Shown piece by piece: positions 37,921 to 46,539 of a stretch of DNA of 64,000 bases (its first letter is position 1; every line of letters begins with the position of its first letter). The notes below the pieces were generated by a model. The model did not search any database, was not told where the DNA came from, and was given only the letters and a program-made list of their open reading frames with translations. The stretch spans positions 124,001-188,000 of the forward strand of contig NZ_NFJZ01000007.1 of NCBI RefSeq assembly GCF_002160135.1. Reading direction: 5' to 3'. Source of the stretch: Lachnoclostridium sp. An196. GTDB lineage: Bacteria > Bacillota > Clostridia > Lachnospirales > Lachnospiraceae. The position numbers and the translations under genes are program-made.

Positions 37921-38418
37921 TCATTCATTTTCCGTCAAAGGCAGATGCATACTCCGGCCGTCCAGCACACATTCCGTCAGGCAGTCGTGTTCATAAATCA
38001 GTTTCAAAGAGAAAAACGGCGCATCCCGGGTCAGAAGATCCAAAAATACCCGGTCTCCTTCCCACAGGCTGAGAGTCCCTACCTCTTCTTTCGGCACCCA
38101 GCGGAGAATACCTTCCCTGCAGTCTTCTTCCAGAGTACCTGTAAAAGCATCCGCAGTATACAGACACATATACTCCGTGGGGCTGCCGTCCGCGGAAAAT
38201 GTGACGATTCCCCGGAATCTCCAGGACGTAAGGATCAGCCCCGTCTCCTCTTTTACTTCTCTCAGCAGACACTCTTCCGGGCTTTCCCCCGGTTCAAAAT
38301 GTCCGCCGACTCCGATCCATTTGCCTTCATTGATGTCGTGTTCCTTTTTTATCCGATGAAGCATCAGATATTTTCCGTCTTTTTCAATATAGCATAATGT
38401 GGTCATCGGACTCTTCAT
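37921..38418 (-). CDS. NUDIX hydrolase (8-oxo-dGTP diphosphatase-like)
   Basis: 165 residues. The NUDIX box GGHFEPGESPEECLLREVKEETGL (about 38-61) is intact, with the catalytic REVKEE glutamates. The N-terminus MTTLCYIEKDGKYLMLHRIKKEHDINEGKWIG resembles MutT/8-oxo-dGTP diphosphatases of Firmicutes. It hydrolyses nucleoside diphosphate derivatives, probably cleaning oxidised nucleotides. It is the first gene of the operon and lies 19 nt before the sugar kinase. A metabolic link between the two is not obvious, and the grouping may be only transcriptional. Confidence 0.88.
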   Translation of the reverse strand: MKSPMTTLCYIEKDGKYLMLHRIKKEHDINEGKWIGVGGHFEPGESPEECLLREVKEETGLILTSWRFRGIVTFSADGSPTEYMCLYTADAFTGTLEEDCREGILRWVPKEEVGTLSLWEGDRVFLDLLTRDAPFFSLKLIYEHDCLTECVLDGRSMHLPLTENE

Positions 38419-38457
38419 CTATCTGCCTCCCTGCGTCTGCGTTTTGTGAATACAACT

Positions 38458-38486
38458 ATTATAACTTACCAGCATTCTGAAAGCAA
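38458..38486 (-). promoter_or_regulatory. Promoter of NUDIX-kinase-epimerase operon
   Basis: Minus strand: TTGCTT, 17-bp spacer, TATAAT, about 40 nt before the NUDIX ATG. Confidence 0.7.
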
Positions 38487-38532
38487 GAAATCCGGCAGAT
38501 GAACAATCATTTATTGTCAGACCGTAAAAACT

Positions 38533-39648
38533 TTAGTTCTCCGACGCCGCCATCATAGTTTCCGCAAAGATCCCGTACCCTTTAGCCGGATCGTTGACGA
38601 ACACATGCGTCACTGCTCCGATCAGTTTTCCATTCTGCAGAATGGGCGACCCGGACATTCCCTGGATAATCCCTCCGGTCAATGCCAGCAGTTCCGGGTC
38701 TGTCACCTGAAATACCATGCCCTTATTCACATCGTTTTCATTGAGGCGGATCTCCTGGATCTGGATTTCGTATTCTTTCAGTTCACCGGACACGGAGCTT
38801 CGGATATATGCTTTCCCCGGCACGATCTCCTGTTTGAACGCCACCTCCACGGGAGTCGTCTGTATCTGCTCCCTGATCTGAGAATCTGTTGTGCCAAAGA
38901 TACCCGCCGGCGTATTTTTTGTGATGCTGCCTCTCTCATGCCGCGCCGAGTAAGTGATCATGCCGCTGATCTCTCCCGGCTCTCCCGACTCTCCTTTGAC
39001 GATCTCCAGAATACTCGTATCGTAGAGAGAACCGCCGGAAACATCCAGCAGCTCTCCCGTATCCGTGTCAGTGATGCCATGTCCCAGGGCTCCGAACTGC
39101 AGGTCTTCCGTCACATAGGTAAGTGTTCCGATTCCCTGAATGTCATCTTTGACCCAGATTCCCAATTTGTAATTTTCTTCTGTTTCTACGGCGCTGATGC
39201 GCACCTGTATTACTTCTGTCCCCCTCAGAACCTTCAGTATCATGATATCGGTCTGACAGGCCTGTACGCATTCGATCAGTTCGTCCTTGTCATGAATCTG
39301 GCGGCCGTTGACCGCCAGAATATAATCTCCTGTCTGTATAATCTGGTAAGCAGGTTCGTACATAAGCCCGTCTGCAGACTCTACTTCTGCGGTCCCGACC
39401 ACATAGACTCCATCCGTTTCCAGATAGATCCCCACCGGAATTCCTCCCGGGATCACTCTTTGTTTCTGTACTGCCTGCACAGACACTTCCTTGATCCCCA
39501 GGTTCAGCGTCTGCTCTTCTCCTTCGCCCACCCGGATCACATCGGGAATCCGGGTATTCAGATACCATTTTCCATATAGCCCAAATAACAGAATCGACAG
39601 GATCAGGGCGGCAATCAGACATAAGCGATAAATTTTCAGACGGTTCAT
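38533..39648 (-). CDS. spoIVB: SpoIVB-type serine peptidase (sigma-K checkpoint)
   Basis: 371 residues from ATG 39648 (AAAGGTG upstream). A single N-terminal membrane helix (about 8-27) is followed by a PDZ domain (about 85-165, around QTGDYILAVNGRQIHDKDELIECV) and an S55-type protease domain with FGALGHGITD and the catalytic serine in GMSGSPI (about Ser332). In Bacillus SpoIVB crosses the inner forespore membrane and cleaves SpoIVFA to activate sigma-K. In many Clostridia the gene persists downstream of recN, as here, 75 nt after its stop. Its presence implies the organism is, or descends from, a spore former. No forespore sigma-G promoter was recognised with confidence. Confidence 0.93.
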   Translation of the reverse strand: MNRLKIYRLCLIAALILSILLFGLYGKWYLNTRIPDVIRVGEGEEQTLNLGIKEVSVQAVQKQRVIPGGIPVGIYLETDGVYVVGTAEVESADGLMYEPAYQIIQTGDYILAVNGRQIHDKDELIECVQACQTDIMILKVLRGTEVIQVRISAVETEENYKLGIWVKDDIQGIGTLTYVTEDLQFGALGHGITDTDTGELLDVSGGSLYDTSILEIVKGESGEPGEISGMITYSARHERGSITKNTPAGIFGTTDSQIREQIQTTPVEVAFKQEIVPGKAYIRSSVSGELKEYEIQIQEIRLNENDVNKGMVFQVTDPELLALTGGIIQGMSGSPILQNGKLIGAVTHVFVNDPAKGYGIFAETMMAASEN

Positions 39649-39723
39649 GCAGCCACACCTTTCACACTTTTTCTTTAGTGTCTGCATAAAACCGTCTGAT
39701 TTTACTGCCAATTATTACTATTT

Positions 39724-41403
39724 TTATTTTTCTTTCAGCTGAAGCGCCAGCCTTCTCATCTCCCGCGCGTTCTCTTTCACGGACTCTGTGATGCTTGCCC
39801 CGCCCAGGATACGCGCCAGTTCGTCCACCGCCTCTTCTTCTGTAAGCCTGCGGATGCTCGTCTGCGTGCCTCCGCCTGCCGCAAATTTTTCAATACAGTA
39901 ATGGCTGTCCGCCATGGCGGCCAGCTGCGCCAGATGGGTGATACAGATAACCTGACGGCTTTTTCCGATCAGCGCCAGCTTCTCTGATACTTTCTGGGCG
40001 GTCCTTCCGCTGATGCCTGTATCAATCTCATCAAAGATCACCGTATCGATGGCGTCCTGATCTGCCAATACCGTCTTGATCGCCAGCATAACCCTGGATA
40101 GTTCTCCTCCGGACGCGATCCTGCCCAGCGGTTTCAGCGGCTCCCCGGGATTGGTGGAGATCATGAACTCCACCTCGTCATATCCGTCCGCGCCGTACTG
40201 CTCCGTCTTACGCACCTCGATCTGAAAACGCACATCCAGGAAATTAAGCTCTGCCAGCTGCTGCTGCATAAGTTCTGCCAGTATCTCTGCCTGTTTTTCC
40301 CGGATCCGGTGCGCCTGTCCGCACAATGTCTCCAGCGTCTTCCTCGCTTCTTCGTAGTCCTTCTTCAGTTTCGCAGTATATTCCTCGAAATGGGCCAGAA
40401 TATCCAGGCGCTTCTGTTTCTCCTCCTGATACGCGCGGATTTCCCCGATGGTCTGCCCGTATTTCGCTTTCAGGTGATTGATCCGGTTCAGACGCTCCTC
40501 TGTCTCCTGAAACTCTTCCCCGGAAAACTCCAGCCCTTCCATGTAATCAGACAGTTCCCGGAAAAAATCAGACAGCATCCCGTCGATCTCCTGTATCTGG
40601 TCGGACAGATTCTGCAGATTCTCGTCATAGCGGAGAGCTCCCGTCACCTCCCGGCAGGCCCTGCCGATCTGATCGGAAGCGGAACCGTCTTCCCCTCCGC
40701 ACAGAAGTCTGGCTGCGGACAACGCCTCCAGGATCTTCTTTCCGTTGACCATCTTCCGGTACCTCTGTTCCAGCTGTTCATCCTCGCCGTCTTCCAGCGC
40801 CGCTTCCTCGATCTCGGAGATCTCGAATTCCAGCAGTTCCTGTTCCCGCAGCCGGCCTGTCTCATCGGCAGACGCCTCTTCCAGTTTCTTTTCCAGTTCC
40901 CGGCAGGCATGATACACATCCGTCAGCTGTTTTTTTAATGGTCCCAGTTCACCGTGGGCATAGTCGTCCAGAATCTCCAGATGCTTTCTGCGGTTCAGAA
41001 GCGACTGGTGTTCGTGCTGACCGTGAATGTCAATCAGGTACGATGCCGCCTCTTTCAGGACGGAAGCGCTGACCGTCTCTCCGTTTAATCTGCAGAGGCT
41101 GCGGTTTCCTGAAATTTTCCGCGAAAGAATCAGCTGGCCGTCTTCTGCCGGTATGCCCAGACGGTCCATCCATTCCAGGATCTCCGGACGGTCTGTGGAG
41201 AAGACCAGCTCCACCAGCGCCTGGTCCGCGTCTTCCCGGATCATCTCCCGGGCCACGCGTCCGCCCAGAGCCATCGTTATGGATCCGATGATGATCGACT
41301 TGCCCGCTCCCGTCTCGCCTGTCAGTATGTTCAGCCCTTCGGTAAAATCGATCTCCGCTTCCCGGATCAGGGCCAGATTTTTCACATGTAAATGCTGCAG
41401 CAT
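39724..41403 (-). CDS. recN: DNA repair protein RecN
   Basis: 559 residues, the usual RecN length. SMC-like ATPase that gathers at double-strand breaks in the early repair step. It shows Walker A GETGAGKS (29-36), long coiled-coil arms (about 150-370), the signature-type LGRIASGGELSRVMLAIK, and Walker B IFDEIDTGISG followed by the late RQVICITHLAQLAAMADSHY. It starts 10 nt after argR, preceded by AGAGGG. The argR-recN order is conserved in Firmicutes. Confidence 0.97.
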   Translation of the reverse strand: MLQHLHVKNLALIREAEIDFTEGLNILTGETGAGKSIIIGSITMALGGRVAREMIREDADQALVELVFSTDRPEILEWMDRLGIPAEDGQLILSRKISGNRSLCRLNGETVSASVLKEAASYLIDIHGQHEHQSLLNRRKHLEILDDYAHGELGPLKKQLTDVYHACRELEKKLEEASADETGRLREQELLEFEISEIEEAALEDGEDEQLEQRYRKMVNGKKILEALSAARLLCGGEDGSASDQIGRACREVTGALRYDENLQNLSDQIQEIDGMLSDFFRELSDYMEGLEFSGEEFQETEERLNRINHLKAKYGQTIGEIRAYQEEKQKRLDILAHFEEYTAKLKKDYEEARKTLETLCGQAHRIREKQAEILAELMQQQLAELNFLDVRFQIEVRKTEQYGADGYDEVEFMISTNPGEPLKPLGRIASGGELSRVMLAIKTVLADQDAIDTVIFDEIDTGISGRTAQKVSEKLALIGKSRQVICITHLAQLAAMADSHYCIEKFAAGGGTQTSIRRLTEEEAVDELARILGGASITESVKENAREMRRLALQLKEK

Positions 41404-41413
41404 CCTGTTCCCT

Positions 41414-41866
41414 CTATCTTCTTATGATCTTTTCCAGTTCCTCCATCAGAGATTCCGTATCTTCCGACGTGCGGATCACGCACATGACCGTATCGTCTCC
41501 GGCGATGCATCCCACGATCTCCTTCCACCCCAGATTATCCATGGCCGCTCCTACCGCCATGGCCATTCCGGATACAGTCTTGATCACCAGGATATTCTGC
41601 GCGCAGTCCATAGAAACAAACGCTTCTCTTAAAATTCCTTCGTATTTTTCCGCCATCTGGTGTTCCTGATGCTGGAGAAGCGCGTATTTCTGTCTTCCTC
41701 CATAAGCCGGCACCTTGGAAAGTTTCAGCTCCCGTATATCCCGGGACACCGTGGCCTGAGTCACTTCAAAGCCCTCCCGGCGAAGCATGTCTGCCAGCTC
41801 GTCCTGAGTCTCGATGTCATATTTTCCGATCAATTCAATGATTTTCTCATGTCTTCTGCGTTTCAT
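41414..41866 (-). CDS. argR: Arginine repressor ArgR
   Basis: 150 residues. The N-terminal winged helix (about 1-70) includes KYDIETQDELADMLRREGFEVTQATVSRDIRELKLSKVP, and the C-terminal domain (about 80-150) carries the arginine-binding and trimerising GCIAGDDTVMCVIR. It controls arginine biosynthesis and catabolism genes as a hexamer with L-arginine as co-repressor. No arginine genes other than carAB lie in the window, and I see no clear ARG box ahead of carA. ATG is preceded by AAAGGAAGAG and it lies 16 nt after nadK. Confidence 0.96.
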   Translation of the reverse strand: MKRRRHEKIIELIGKYDIETQDELADMLRREGFEVTQATVSRDIRELKLSKVPAYGGRQKYALLQHQEHQMAEKYEGILREAFVSMDCAQNILVIKTVSGMAMAVGAAMDNLGWKEIVGCIAGDDTVMCVIRTSEDTESLMEELEKIIRR

Positions 41867-41882
41867 ACGCCTCTTCCTTTCA

Positions 41883-42731
41883 TCAGCTGCGGCTCAGTTT
41901 TTCCCTGAGCACTTCCAGAAAACTGACCTGATTGATCTTGATAATTCTGGTCACTTCCGCCGCTTTTTGGAGCTCCACATAATCCCCCGACTTCACCTGG
42001 AAGCAGCTGTCCCCGTCAAAAGTCACGCAGGACTCGTCCGCGCCTCCATGCCGGCCTTCCCCGATCCGGATACGGATACATTCTTCCCCTGAAAAAACAA
42101 TGCTTCTGGAATTCAATGTATGAGAACAGATCGGAGTCAGAACCAGGATCGACGCTTCCGGCGACACGATCGGCCCCCCGGCGGACAGGCTGTAGCCGGT
42201 AGAGCCGGTGGGCGTGGATACGATGATCCCGTCCGCTGTGGAAGAATACAGATACTCGCCGTTCACATAGATATCATAATCGACCACCTTCAGATTCCCC
42301 TGCCGGTTCAATACGATATCGTTGAGCGCCACATCATGTCCCAGTTCTTTTCCGTTTACCCAGACGCTCCCGGACAGCATCATCCGTTCTTCCACAGTGT
42401 AGTCATCCGCGATCAGCTGGTCCAGCGCCGTCTGTACATTCTGTTCCTCAATCTCCGCAAGGTATCCCAGATGGCCCAGATTGATCCCCAGGAAAGGGAT
42501 CTTAAGTCCCGCCAGCTCTCTGGCGGCCCGCAGAAGAGTCCCGTCTCCGCCCAGCACCAGGATTCCTTCCACTTCCGCCTCTTTCAGGCGTTCGTAGGAC
42601 TCGGCGCCTTCTTCCTCTTTTTCGCGGACTGTGCAGCACATGCCCCGGGACTTCAGATAATCCGCAATCTCATGGGATAACTTCAGATTCTCGTCTTTTT
42701 CGCTGTTTGCAATGATGTAAAATGATCTCAT
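41883..42731 (-). CDS. nadK: NAD kinase
   Basis: 282 residues. Phosphorylates NAD to NADP, the only route to NADP in most bacteria. It has the diagnostic GGDGT (61-65), the NDIVLNRQ/NEY-type metal region and GSTGYSLSAGGPIV (about 174-187). It starts 4 nt after tlyA, and no recognisable Shine-Dalgarno sits before its ATG (CCCTATAAGCTT), so it is probably translated by coupling to tlyA. The tlyA-nadK-argR-recN order is typical of Clostridia. Confidence 0.96.
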   Translation of the reverse strand: MRSFYIIANSEKDENLKLSHEIADYLKSRGMCCTVREKEEEGAESYERLKEAEVEGILVLGGDGTLLRAARELAGLKIPFLGINLGHLGYLAEIEEQNVQTALDQLIADDYTVEERMMLSGSVWVNGKELGHDVALNDIVLNRQGNLKVVDYDIYVNGEYLYSSTADGIIVSTPTGSTGYSLSAGGPIVSPEASILVLTPICSHTLNSRSIVFSGEECIRIRIGEGRHGGADESCVTFDGDSCFQVKSGDYVELQKAAEVTRIIKINQVSFLEVLREKLSRS

Positions 42732-42735
42732 AAGC

Positions 42736-43539
42736 TTATAGGGTCTGATGGGCCAGATCCACGATCCCCCGCGGATCTACCGGCACCTGCTCCCAGACCG
42801 TCCCCTCTTTATGATTCTGCAGATGAAGCAGATATTCGATGTTCCCTTCCGGCCCTTTGATAGGCGAAAATTCCAGATTCAGCACCTGGAATCCGATCCC
42901 GACCGCATAGGTGATCACATGCCGGATCACATCCAGATGTACGGTCTTGTCCCGCACCACGCCTTTCTTCCCCACCTGCTCTCTGCCGGCTTCAAACTGC
43001 GGCTTGATCAGAGCCACCACCTGGCCCTCTTCCGTCAGCAGCTGTTTCACCGGCGTCAGAACCTTGGTCAGCGATATGAACGCCACGTCGATCGACGCGA
43101 ACTCCACCGGTTCCTGGATCTGCTCTCTGGTCACATAGCGGATATTGGTTTTTTCCATACAGACCACCCGCTCGTCCTGACGGAGTTTCCAGGCCAGCTG
43201 ACCGCTTCCCACATCCACCGCGTACACTTTCGCGGCGCCGTTCTGGAGCATGCAGTCTGTGAAACCTCCGGTAGAAGATCCCACGTCCATACAGATTTTT
43301 CCGGTCAGGTCAATATCAAAATGACTCATGGCCTTTTCCAGCTTCAGCCCTCCACGGCTTACATATCTCAGCGGAGATCCCTTGACCTCGATCACCGCTG
43401 TTTCCGGAAACGAAGCGCCTGCCTTATCCTCTCTCTGCCCGTCCACAAATACATTTCCGGACATGATAATGGCTTTCGCCTTTTCTCTGGACTCTGCCAG
43501 TCCGCGTTCTACCAGAAGTACATCCAGTCTCGTCTTCAT
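42736..43539 (-). CDS. tlyA: TlyA-type 16S/23S rRNA 2'-O-methyltransferase
   Basis: 267 residues. An N-terminal S4 RNA-binding domain (about 3-60, LLVERGLAESREKAKAIIMSGNVFVDG) precedes an FtsJ-type Rossmann fold with SAM motif DVGSSTGGF (85-93), IDVAFISL and LIKPQFE. TlyA proteins methylate ribose of cytidines in rRNA and thereby influence capreomycin sensitivity in relatives; some homologues are annotated as hemolysins, which is not supported here. It lies 4 nt after dxs and precedes nadK with a matching 4-nt gap, suggesting tight co-translation. Confidence 0.94.
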   Translation of the reverse strand: MKTRLDVLLVERGLAESREKAKAIIMSGNVFVDGQREDKAGASFPETAVIEVKGSPLRYVSRGGLKLEKAMSHFDIDLTGKICMDVGSSTGGFTDCMLQNGAAKVYAVDVGSGQLAWKLRQDERVVCMEKTNIRYVTREQIQEPVEFASIDVAFISLTKVLTPVKQLLTEEGQVVALIKPQFEAGREQVGKKGVVRDKTVHLDVIRHVITYAVGIGFQVLNLEFSPIKGPEGNIEYLLHLQNHKEGTVWEQVPVDPRGIVDLAHQTL

Positions 43540-43543
43540 ATCT

Positions 43544-45415
43544 TTATCCCTGCTTTATCGTAATATATTTTTCGATGATCCGCTTTGTCACCGAATCCGC
43601 GTCGATTCCCACTTCTTCGTAGAGCAGCGACACGTTGCCGTGTTCCACATATTCGTCCGGAAGCGTAATTTCCAGCACATGAACCGGCAGCTCCCGGTCT
43701 ACAATGTAATCCTGTACTCTCTCTCCGAAACCGCCGCTGCGGACATTCTCTTCCATGGTAACGATCAGCCGGTGGTCTTTCGCCAGTTCTTCCAGAATAT
43801 CGGTATCGACCGGTTTGATAAAACGTCCGTTCACCAGCGTACAGCTGTAGCCGATCCCCTTCAGATTCCGGCGGACCTGCTCCGCGGTCTTTACCATGCT
43901 GCCCACAGCCAGAAGAGCGATGTCCTCTTCTTCGTAGATCACTTCGCTTTTTCCATACACGATCGGTCTTCTGAAATCTTTCAGCCCGTCGTACGCCTCG
44001 CCCCTGGGGTACCGCAGCGCGACAGGCCCGTCAAATTCCACCGCGAATTTCAGCATATCGGAAAGTTCCCATTTGTTTTTCGGAGCCATGATATGCATAT
44101 TGGGAATACTGGACAGATAAGACAGATCAAAGATCCCCTGATGAGTCTCTCCGTCGCTTCCCACCAGTCCCGCCCGGTCGATGGCAAAGACTACCGGAAG
44201 GTTCTGGATACAGACGTCATGCAGCACCTGGTCATAGGCTCTCTGCAGGAAAGAAGAATACACCGCGAAAATCGGCCGCATTCCTCCCGCCGCCAGGCCT
44301 GCCGCGAAAGTCACCGCATGCTCTTCCGCGATTCCCACATCAAAGAAACGGTCCGGATAGTTCAGGCGGAACCTCTTCAGGCCGGTACCATCCGGCATGG
44401 CCGCCGTGATCGCCACCACTTTTTCATTGCGCTGGCCCAGCTTTACCATGCAGGTGGAGAAGACATCCTGATAGTTTGCCTTTTTCCTGCGGTTTTTAGG
44501 CAGCCCTGTCTCGATATCGAAAGGCTCCGCGCCGTGGAATCTGGCGGGATGCCGTTCCGCCGGCTCGTAACCTTTGCCTTTCTTGGTAAGTACATGTACC
44601 AGGACCGCGCCTTTTACACGTTTCGCTTTTTTCAGCACGTCCAGGAGCTTGCGGATGTCATGTCCGTCCACGGGTCCCAGATAGGTAACGCCCATATCCT
44701 CAAAAAACATCCCGGGGATGAACAGCTGCTTAATCCCGCTCTTGGTCTTCTTCAGCTGGTTCGCCAGATGATTTCCGTAAGGGATCCGGTTCAGCGACTG
44801 TTCTACCCCGCTCTTGAAATTCGTGTATACTTCATTGGTACGCAGTCCGTTTAAGTATTCAGATATGCCCCCCACATTTTCCGCGATTGACATATTATTG
44901 TCGTTTAATATAATAATAAAATTCTTTTTTAACTGCGAAGCGTTGTTTAAAGCTTCATACGCCATGCCTCCGGTAAGGGCGCCGTCTCCGATCACAGACA
45001 CCACGTAGCCGGATTCTCCCCGCAGGTCTCTCGCGGCCACCAGGCCGATCCCTGCTGAAATAGAGGTGGAGCTGTGTCCGGTATCAAAGCAGTCGCAGTC
45101 GCTCTCCTTCCGTTTGGGGAATCCGCTCATACCGCCGTATTTCCGGAGTTCGTCGAACCCCGCTTTTCTTCCGGTCAGCAGCTTATGCGTATAAGACTGA
45201 TGTCCCACATCCCAGACGATCTTGTCCCGGGGCAGATCCAGACTGAGATGCAGCGCCATGGTCAGTTCCACCACTCCCAGGTTGGAAGCCAGATGCCCTC
45301 CTGTCCGGCTGATCTTCTCAATAAGGAAGGCGCGTATCTCTTCCGCAAGCTGTTCATACTCTTCCGGCGGAATCTTCTTGATATCATTCGCCTGATTGAT
45401 TTTTTCCAGAACCAT
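43544..45415 (-). CDS. dxs: 1-deoxy-D-xylulose-5-phosphate synthase
   Basis: 623 residues, full length for Dxs. It joins pyruvate and glyceraldehyde-3-phosphate to give DXP, the entry step of the MEP isoprenoid pathway. Thiamine-diphosphate motif GDGALTGGMAYEALN (143-157) and LNDNNMSI, catalytic His in VWDVGHQSYTHK and the transketolase C-domain with YPRGEA are present. It is preceded by AGGGGGTG and lies 13 nt after ispA, whose product consumes isoprenoid units, so early and mid steps of isoprenoid supply are co-expressed. Confidence 0.97.
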   Translation of the reverse strand: MVLEKINQANDIKKIPPEEYEQLAEEIRAFLIEKISRTGGHLASNLGVVELTMALHLSLDLPRDKIVWDVGHQSYTHKLLTGRKAGFDELRKYGGMSGFPKRKESDCDCFDTGHSSTSISAGIGLVAARDLRGESGYVVSVIGDGALTGGMAYEALNNASQLKKNFIIILNDNNMSIAENVGGISEYLNGLRTNEVYTNFKSGVEQSLNRIPYGNHLANQLKKTKSGIKQLFIPGMFFEDMGVTYLGPVDGHDIRKLLDVLKKAKRVKGAVLVHVLTKKGKGYEPAERHPARFHGAEPFDIETGLPKNRRKKANYQDVFSTCMVKLGQRNEKVVAITAAMPDGTGLKRFRLNYPDRFFDVGIAEEHAVTFAAGLAAGGMRPIFAVYSSFLQRAYDQVLHDVCIQNLPVVFAIDRAGLVGSDGETHQGIFDLSYLSSIPNMHIMAPKNKWELSDMLKFAVEFDGPVALRYPRGEAYDGLKDFRRPIVYGKSEVIYEEEDIALLAVGSMVKTAEQVRRNLKGIGYSCTLVNGRFIKPVDTDILEELAKDHRLIVTMEENVRSGGFGERVQDYIVDRELPVHVLEITLPDEYVEHGNVSLLYEEVGIDADSVTKRIIEKYITIKQG

Positions 45416-45428
45416 GGTGCCACCCCCT

Positions 45429-46316
45429 TTATCTGTCCCTGTATACCAGTGATTGAATCAATTCTGTCAAAAACTCGTTCTTATAAGGAAGTGAAGCCAG
45501 GTTCCGAAGCGCCCTGTCCGACAGTTCTTCCACATCCGCCGAAGCCTGTTCCAGTCCTTTTAAAGTTACATAAGTGGTTTTTTCATTTTTGTCATCGCTG
45601 TGTACCGGCTTGCCGATGGATTCCAGAGTTCCTGTCACATCCAGGATATCATCCCGGACCTGAAACGCTACGCCCACATCGGAAGCCACCTGTTCTATCG
45701 TCCGGACTTCTTCTTCCGCAGCTCCTGTCAGTACCGCTCCTGTCATCATAGCCGCTTCCAGAAGCGCGCTGGTCTTCAGCTTGTAGATAAAATCCAGCCG
45801 TTCTTTGGATATGGCATGCCCGGACGACTGCACATCCACTACCTGACCGCCGATCATGCCGTAGACGCCCGCTTTTTTCGCCAGAATCTGGAGGGCTTTC
45901 GCCACCCGACCGGGATCTTCTCCATAATCGAAAGCAGAAGCTGCCGTCTCGAACGCAAAATTCAGAAGCGCGTCGCCCGCCAGGATCCCCATGGCATGAC
46001 CGTATTTCGCATGCGTCGTCAGCTTCCCCCTGCGGTACTCATCGTTATCCATGGCCGGAAGATCATCGTGTACCAGAGAATAAGTATGGATCATCTCCAT
46101 AGCGGCCATGAAGGGGCGGATCACTTCTCCTTCTCCGCCAAACATCCGGTACGTCTCATACATCATCAGCGGACGAAGCCGTTTGCCTCCCGCCAGAACG
46201 CTGTAATTCATGGCTTCCATGATTTCTTTCTGGTATCCCTCTTCTTTCGGCAGAAATTCCCGGATCACCTCTTCGGTCCATTCGGTCCTTTTCTTCTGTT
46301 CTTCACGAAAATTCAT
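45429..46316 (-). CDS. ispA: Polyprenyl (farnesyl) diphosphate synthase
   Basis: 295 residues from ATG 46316, which has GAGGAGGG 8 nt upstream; an earlier ATG lies inside that site. It chains isopentenyl units onto allylic diphosphates, making farnesyl diphosphate for undecaprenyl carrier and quinone synthesis. Both aspartate-rich motifs are intact: DDLPAMDND (84-92) and DDILD (222-226), with GGKRLRP (about 43-49). The chain length (C15) is inferred from family and xseB-ispA-dxs context. The start overlaps the end of xseB by 14 nt. Confidence 0.94.
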   Translation of the reverse strand: MNFREEQKKRTEWTEEVIREFLPKEEGYQKEIMEAMNYSVLAGGKRLRPLMMYETYRMFGGEGEVIRPFMAAMEMIHTYSLVHDDLPAMDNDEYRRGKLTTHAKYGHAMGILAGDALLNFAFETAASAFDYGEDPGRVAKALQILAKKAGVYGMIGGQVVDVQSSGHAISKERLDFIYKLKTSALLEAAMMTGAVLTGAAEEEVRTIEQVASDVGVAFQVRDDILDVTGTLESIGKPVHSDDKNEKTTYVTLKGLEQASADVEELSDRALRNLASLPYKNEFLTELIQSLVYRDR

Positions 46317-46539
46317 GGATCTGTCCCTCCTCATCGATCTGAATCATCTGTTTCTCCACACGGTCAATCTGTTCGCTGCAGTTTTTCAGAAGCCGCATCC
46401 CTTCCTGGTACAGACGGAATGTTTCTTCCAGAGACACATCCTTGTCCCCCATCTGATTTAAAAGCGCGTCAATCCGATCCAGCGCTTCTTCCAGTTTCAG
46501 TTCTTTTTCATTCCCTGAATCCTGATATACAATCTCCAT
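46303..46539 (-). CDS. xseB: Exodeoxyribonuclease VII small subunit
   Basis: 78 residues, standard for XseB. The coiled-coil helix pair LEEALDRIDALLNQMGDKDVSLEETFRLYQEGMRLLKNC is diagnostic. It joins XseA to form the nuclease that degrades single-stranded DNA ends. The ATG shares one base with the xseA stop (TGATG), a translational-coupling junction; a GTG one codon earlier is an alternative start. It overlaps ispA by 14 nt at its end. Confidence 0.95.
   Translation of the reverse strand: MEIVYQDSGNEKELKLEEALDRIDALLNQMGDKDVSLEETFRLYQEGMRLLKNCSEQIDRVEKQMIQIDEEGQIHEFS

Noticed and set aside
42736-43539. Hemolysin annotation for TlyA
   Set aside because: S4 plus FtsJ domains and the dxs-tlyA-nadK context indicate rRNA methylation; haemolysis is a historical label for the family.
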